Source: an uncultured Rubrobacteraceae bacterium (GTDB lineage Bacteria > Actinomycetota > Rubrobacteria > Rubrobacterales > Rubrobacteraceae). From it: a stretch of 8,153 nt of DNA. Location of the stretch: contig CADCUW010000055.1 of the NCBI GenBank assembly GCA_902805985.1, positions 1-8,153 on the forward strand, read 5' to 3'. Below are positions 5,660-8,153 of the stretch, in pieces. The notes beneath the pieces are model-generated. The model saw only the letters and a program-made list of their open reading frames with translations. It was not told where the DNA came from and ran no database searches. Within the stretch, counting starts at the first letter, position 1; every line of letters begins with the position of its first letter. A program made the translations under genes and the position numbers.

Positions 5660-6217
5660 TCAGGCCATGTGCCGCTCGAACCACTCCAGCATCGGCCCGG
5701 GGCGGCGCTGGAACTCCAGGTAGCCGTCCCAGCGGCGCGTGGTGTCCTCTATCCACCGGAGCTTTTTGTCTTGGGTGGGGATGTTGTCGAACATCGCCTG
5801 CACGTCGGCGGGCTCCGTGAGCACGTCGTCGCGCACCCCGTAGAGAAAGGTCGGAACCCGGACGTTCCTGGCCCACTCTCGCGGGGCCCTCGGCGCGAAC
5901 CCGATGCCCGTGCGCGCCACGAGGCGCTCTTCGAGGTCGTCGAGGCGTTCGGCCGGTATCCCAATGAGGGTTAGTCGCCGGCCCATGATGGTCTTCATGG
6001 TAACCGGCTGCGGCGCTACCAGGCAGCGCACGCCGTCGAACGCCTCGGGGAAACGCGTCATGGCGGAGAAGGTGGAGCTGGCGCCCAGGCACCGGCTGAA
6101 GAGCCCGACCTTCATGCTCCGCGTCTCCTCGCGCTCGCGCGCGTAGTCGAGCGAACCGGCGACGTCGCTGGCCTCGAAGATGCCGTTCGACGCGATGCCG
6201 CCGTTGGCCGCGCCACT
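5660..6217 (-). pseudogene. Alpha/beta hydrolase, N-terminus lost at an IS insertion
   Basis: About 185 codons of C-terminal sequence, open from the IS boundary to TGA at 5662-5660. The fragment opens with S-G-A-A-N-G-G-I, then ASDVAGSLDYARE and the elbow GLFSRCLGASSTF, where the S-R-C-L-G pattern places Cys at the usual serine position. RFPEAFDGVRCLVAPQPV follows, then VRVPTFLYGVRDDVLTEP with a candidate catalytic Asp, and a C-terminal WFERHMA. Cysteine nucleophiles in this position are known from dienelactone hydrolase-type enzymes. Family members normally have roughly 80-110 more residues on the N-terminal side (first strands and oxyanion hole). Here the reading frame runs directly into the terminal repeat of the left IS at 6217-6220. 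An internal ATG at 6115 could start 151 residues but would not give a complete fold. It lies 74 bases upstream of the dehydrogenase relic on the same strand. Confidence 0.75.
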
Positions 6218-6219
6218 TA
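6217..6219. repeat. TTA target duplication, left copy
   Basis: TTA abuts the left terminal repeat of the first IS. Identical triplets abut the junction of the two IS (7144-7146) and the right end of the second IS (8098-8100). A 3-bp TNA duplication is usual for several IS5-family subgroups. Confidence 0.6.
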
Positions 6220-6234
6220 GTAACTATCTCAAAA
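6220..6234. repeat. Left terminal inverted repeat of the first IS
   Basis: GTAACTATCTCAAAA; all 15 bases are complementary to 7129-7143. The following bases (GGGATA here, CTCCGT at the other end) do not match, so the repeat stops there. The TAG that ends the transposase frame lies inside it at 6226-6224. Confidence 0.9.
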
Positions 6235-7077
6235 GGGATAGACGGTGCCGACGCCGATACCACAACAAGATACAGGCCACCTTGACCAACCCCAGGTAGT
6301 TGGCGGCCTTCTTCTCGTAGCGCACCAGGATAGCCCGGCACTTCGACAGCCAGCCCAACGTGCGCTCCACCACCCACCGCCTCGCCGGATAGCGTTTCTC
6401 GCCCGCGACATCGAGTTTCTCCTCACCGATGCGTCGGATGTGGGAGACGTAGTTGCGTTCTTGCGCGACCTCCCTGGCCGCGTCTTTGTCGTAGCCTTTG
6501 TCCAGGCACAGATGCTCATCGGGCGCCTGTTCAGTGGGTTCCCGACGCTAGACGACGATGGCATCGAGGGTGGCTTGGAGAAGCTTGAAGTCGGGCACGT
6601 TCGCTCCGGCCACCACCACCGCCAGCGGTCCCCCGTCGGCCTCGACCAGGAGGGAGCGCTTTACCCCGTTTTTGTCCCTGTCGGTGGGGTTTGGGCCTAC
6701 GAGGTCCCCCCAAAACGCGCCTTGCCCATGGCCCCGTCGGCCGCCTGCCACTCAAAGCCCACCCCGCCGAGCTCCGCGCACTCCTCGAGGAGCCTCTCCC
6801 AGACGAGATCCAACACGCCGAGCTCGGCCCACCTCTGGAAGGTGCGATGCACCGAAGAGTCGTCGGGGAACTCGTTGGGCAGTCGGTTCCACTACTGGCA
6901 GCCGCTTCTCATCCTGAAGATGACCGCGTCCAAGGCGGCTCGCTGATCCACGCGGGGTCGGCCGGTGCTCTTCGGCGGGTCGTGTTCGGCGAGGATCGGC
7001 TCGATGATCTCCCACAACTCGTTGGGCACCCGCCAGATGGTGGGAAGCGGCTTCTCTTGGGTCACGTTCTCGCTCAT
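6224..7077 (-). pseudogene. IS5-family DDE transposase, broken by two TAG codons and a frameshift
   Basis: An intact version would have about 284 residues. ATG 7077 is preceded by AAGGAGG five bases upstream. The N-terminal domain resembles DUF4096 (VPNELWEIIEPILAEHDPP, GRPRVDQRAALDAVIFRMRSGCQ). Catalytic residues are still readable: first Asp in WQAADGAMGKA (codon 6738-6736), second Asp in CLDKGYD (6502-6500), Glu in RRWVVERTLGW (6367-6365). Lesions in reading order: (1) TAG at 6894-6892 between CQ and WNRLP, where the neighbouring bases read as a duplicated AGT; (2) a one-base frameshift at a run of six G (6711-6706), where seven would keep the family sequence in frame; (3) TAG at 6550-6548 after LDAIVV, where homologues usually have an acidic or other sense codon. 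Separate pieces remain open between lesions, but none carries all three catalytic residues. Confidence 0.88.
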
Positions 7078-7128
7078 CGGCGCCTCCTTCGACAAGGGTT
7101 GCACCGAAGATGGTAGCCGATCACGGAG

Positions 7129-7143
7129 TTTTGAGATAGTTAC
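7129..7143. repeat. Right terminal inverted repeat of the first IS
   Basis: TTTTGAGATAGTTAC, the exact reverse complement of 6220-6234, followed at once by TTA and then the left end of the second IS. Confidence 0.9.
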
Positions 7144-7146
7144 TTA
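7144..7146. repeat. TTA shared between the two IS elements
   Basis: This single triplet is at once the right flank of the first IS and the left flank of the second. Together with 6217-6219 and 8098-8100 it gives the pattern TTA-IS-TTA-IS-TTA expected if one element inserted into the target duplication made by the other. Confidence 0.65.
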
Positions 7147-7163
7147 GAGCTTGCGCCAATAGG
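7147..7163. repeat. Left terminal inverted repeat of the second IS
   Basis: GAGCTTGCGCCAATAGG, perfectly complementary to 8081-8097; identity ends at the 18th base. Confidence 0.93.
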
Positions 7164-7182
7164 GAGAACATCAGAAGGCAAA

Positions 7183-7253
7183 CGGGCATGGAGTGCTTCA
7201 TCATTCGGGGAGTTCTCGAAGCTCTCCGATGCGAAGGAGCATCCCCATGCCCG
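7183..7253 (+). promoter_or_regulatory. Long hairpin covering the transposase ribosome site and start codon
   Basis: CGGGCATGG (7183-7191) pairs perfectly with CCATGCCCG (7245-7253), which contains the ATG at 7247. Past a small internal loop, TGCTTC (7194-7199) pairs with GGAGCA (7236-7241, one G-U pair), which contains part of the GAAGGAG Shine-Dalgarno (7233-7239). A third helix pairs CAT-CGGGGAG (7202-7212, T7205 bulged) with CTCTCCGATG (7222-7231). An mRNA entering from outside the element would fold this and hide the start. An mRNA begun inside the 5' arm would not. Confidence 0.6.
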
Positions 7254-8080
7254 CGCTGCAAAGATACATCACCGAGCCCCTCTGGGAGCAGTTTTGCGCC
7301 CTGTTGCCCCAACGCGACGTTCACCATCCTTTAGGCTGTCACCGCCCCCGCGTCCCCGACTGCGTAGTCTTCGAGAAGCTGGTTGAGGTCTTGGTCTTCG
7401 GCTGCGCCTACTGGCGGATCGCCGACGAGGAGTGCTCGGCCACCACCCTGCGCCGCAGGCGCGACGAGTGGATAGAGGCCGGGGTGATGGACGAGTTGGA
7501 GGAGATGGCGCGCGAAGCCTACGACCGCGCCATCGGTCTGGATCTGGCCGACGTGGCTGTGGACTGCTGCATCACGAAGGCTCCCTGCGGGGGCGAGAAG
7601 GCCGGAAGGAGCCCGGTGGACCGGGGTAAGCGGGGCATAAAACGCTCGATGGCGGTCGACGGGGAGGGAATCCCCCTAGGCGTGGTGACCGCGGGGGCAA
7701 ACCGCCACGACTCGCCGCTCTTGGCGCCAACCCTGAACGCCCTGCGAACGCTGGGTGGGCTACCCGAGCCGGTGAGCGTCCACCTAGACCGCGGCTACGA
7801 CTCGAGCCCCACCCGCCGGCTCCTGGAGGAGCGTGGGCTGGCGGGCGTGATCTCGGAGAGAGGCCGATCCGCTCCTCTGGGCGCCACGAAACGTTGGGTC
7901 GTCGAACGCACCAACTCCTGGCAAAACGCCCACAAGAAGCTCGTGTGGTGCACCGAGAGGCGAGGGCAGGTGGTGGACTTTTGGATCGCCCTTTCCAACG
8001 CGGTCATCATCGTGGCCCGGCTCATCCGGGAAGGCTGGATACGCTACCGATGGGAAGGCCGGCCTTTGCGCCGACCGTGA
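7247..8080 (+). CDS. IS5-family DDE transposase (intact)
   Basis: Complete 277-residue transposase that cuts and joins the element's ends. ATG 7247 is chosen over an upstream GTG at 7193 because GAAGGAG ends seven bases before it and MPALQRYITEPLWEQF is the usual N-terminal form. Seen: an N-terminal DNA-binding region with RVPDCVVFEKLVEVLVFGCAYW (about 35-56) and TTLRRRRDEW (67-75 region); then the RNase H-like core with Asp106 in LADVAVDCC, Asp181 in HLDRGYDS and Glu220 in RWVVERTNSW, a spacing of 75 and 39 residues. PVDRGKRGIKRSMAVD and GVVTAGANRHD are typical of IS5 transposases. No frameshift or internal stop. The TGA at 8078-8080 falls immediately before the right terminal repeat. Translation is probably damped by the start-site hairpin. 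Confidence 0.93.
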   Translation: MPALQRYITEPLWEQFCALLPQRDVHHPLGCHRPRVPDCVVFEKLVEVLVFGCAYWRIADEECSATTLRRRRDEWIEAGVMDELEEMAREAYDRAIGLDLADVAVDCCITKAPCGGEKAGRSPVDRGKRGIKRSMAVDGEGIPLGVVTAGANRHDSPLLAPTLNALRTLGGLPEPVSVHLDRGYDSSPTRRLLEERGLAGVISERGRSAPLGATKRWVVERTNSWQNAHKKLVWCTERRGQVVDFWIALSNAVIIVARLIREGWIRYRWEGRPLRRP

Positions 8081-8097
8081 CCTATTGGCGCAAGCTC
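8081..8097. repeat. Right terminal inverted repeat of the second IS
   Basis: CCTATTGGCGCAAGCTC, the exact reverse complement of 7147-7163, starting directly after the transposase stop. Confidence 0.93.
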
Positions 8098-8100
8098 TTA
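8098..8100. repeat. TTA target duplication, right copy
   Basis: TTA directly after the right end of the second IS, matching the triplets at 6217-6219 and 7144-7146. Confidence 0.6.
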
Positions 8101-8153
8101 GGCCTTCGCTCTACGCGATGCGGCATCATCGCAAATACGTTGTCAAGGGTCGG
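8101..8153. other. Unassigned flank beyond the IS pair
   Basis: No gene can be called in these 53 bases. Joined to 6216 across the TTA, the minus strand reads E-G-L-S-G into the truncated hydrolase, but TAG and TGA occur a few codons upstream in that frame. It holds a small inverted repeat, GCGATG (8115-8120) with CATCGC (8127-8132), and on the minus strand an exact TTGACA (8146-8141) without a partner -10. It may be another mobile-element end or decayed sequence. Confidence 0.3.

Larger units (their letters stand above)
6220..7143 (-). mobile_element. IS5-family insertion sequence, left of a tandem pair (inactivated)
   Basis: A 924-bp element bounded by perfect 15-bp inverted repeats: GTAACTATCTCAAAA at 6220-6234 and its complement at 7129-7143. 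TTA flanks it on both sides. It carries one transposase gene on the minus strand that fills nearly the whole element and whose frame ends inside the left terminal repeat. Three lesions break that gene, so the copy cannot mobilise itself, although intact ends could still be used by a transposase supplied from another copy. Confidence 0.9.
7147..8097 (+). mobile_element. IS5-family insertion sequence, right of the tandem pair (apparently intact)
   Basis: A 951-bp element bounded by perfect 17-bp inverted repeats: GAGCTTGCGCCAATAGG at 7147-7163 and its complement at 8081-8097. TTA flanks both ends. One uninterrupted transposase gene runs on the plus strand, opposite to that of its neighbour. Terminal repeats and transposase differ plainly from the first element, so this is a different IS and not a duplicated copy. 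Gene, ends and a control hairpin are complete, so the element could be active. Confidence 0.93.

Noticed and set aside
6706..6711. Programmed -1 frameshifting at the TTTT-GGGGGG run in the left transposase, as used by some IS families.
   Set aside because: Two further in-frame stops lie before and after it, so the site could not yield a full protein. Loss of one G from a homopolymer is simpler.
5559..6894. All internal stops in the dead genes (two in the transposase, one in the dehydrogenase relic) are TAG, hinting at amber recoding.
   Set aside because: TAG is the ordinary terminator of the monooxygenase, both transsulfuration genes and the intact hydrolase in this same window, and the transposase also has a frameshift. 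Simple decay explains everything.
7129..7163. A hybrid promoter formed at the junction of the two IS: TTGAGA in the right end of the first as -35 (5 of 6) with a -10 in the left end of the second.
   Set aside because: No acceptable -10 hexamer occurs 15-19 bases downstream (CGCCAA, CAATAG and neighbours match poorly).
1..8153. Search for CRISPR arrays, tRNA or rRNA genes, toxin-antitoxin pairs, riboswitches and phage genes, including a SAM or cobalamin riboswitch before the sulfur operon.
   Set aside because: No direct-repeat/spacer pattern, cloverleaf, or conserved aptamer is visible. The 51 bases upstream of the sulfur operon are too short for a SAM riboswitch, and the start appears leaderless.

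Overview
The window is uniformly GC-rich and reads like the chromosome of a high-GC Gram-positive bacterium, most likely an actinomycete. A Rubrobacter-type relative would fit, but that is an inference from base composition, the cystathionine beta-synthase/gamma-synthase-type operon, apparently leaderless starts and gene style; no rRNA or marker gene is present. I find no tRNA, rRNA, CRISPR array or phage gene, and no new defence or biosynthetic system.

Left half (1-5286), intact housekeeping-type genes: a PmtA-like SAM methyltransferase (minus) diverges from an FAD-dependent monooxygenase of the PHBH fold (plus). The monooxygenase converges on a two-gene sulfur amino acid operon (minus): cystathionine beta-synthase, then a PLP-dependent cystathionine gamma-synthase/lyase. 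The two are one base apart, and the second starts at TTG behind a strong Shine-Dalgarno. Divergent from the operon, across about 50 bp, is an alpha/beta hydrolase (plus) with a perfect TATAAT eight bases before its ATG. Three genes here (monooxygenase, beta-synthase, hydrolase) have a -10-like box 6-8 bases before the start codon, as expected of leaderless mRNAs.

Right half (5287-8153), a decaying and invaded region: first a relic of a Tat-exported [2Fe-2S] subunit of a xanthine/aldehyde dehydrogenase, with an early stop and truncation after about 65 codons. Next is the C-terminal part of an alpha/beta hydrolase with a probable cysteine nucleophile, cut off at its N-terminus by an insertion. 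Then come two different IS5-family elements back to back. The first (6220-7143, 15-bp ends) has a transposase broken by two in-frame TAG codons and one frameshift. The second (7147-8097, perfect 17-bp ends) has an intact 277-residue DDE transposase whose ribosome site and start codon lie inside a long hairpin. TTA occurs before the pair, between the two elements and after the pair, as expected if each duplicated a TTA target and one landed in the other's duplication. The last 53 bases do not clearly resume the interrupted hydrolase.
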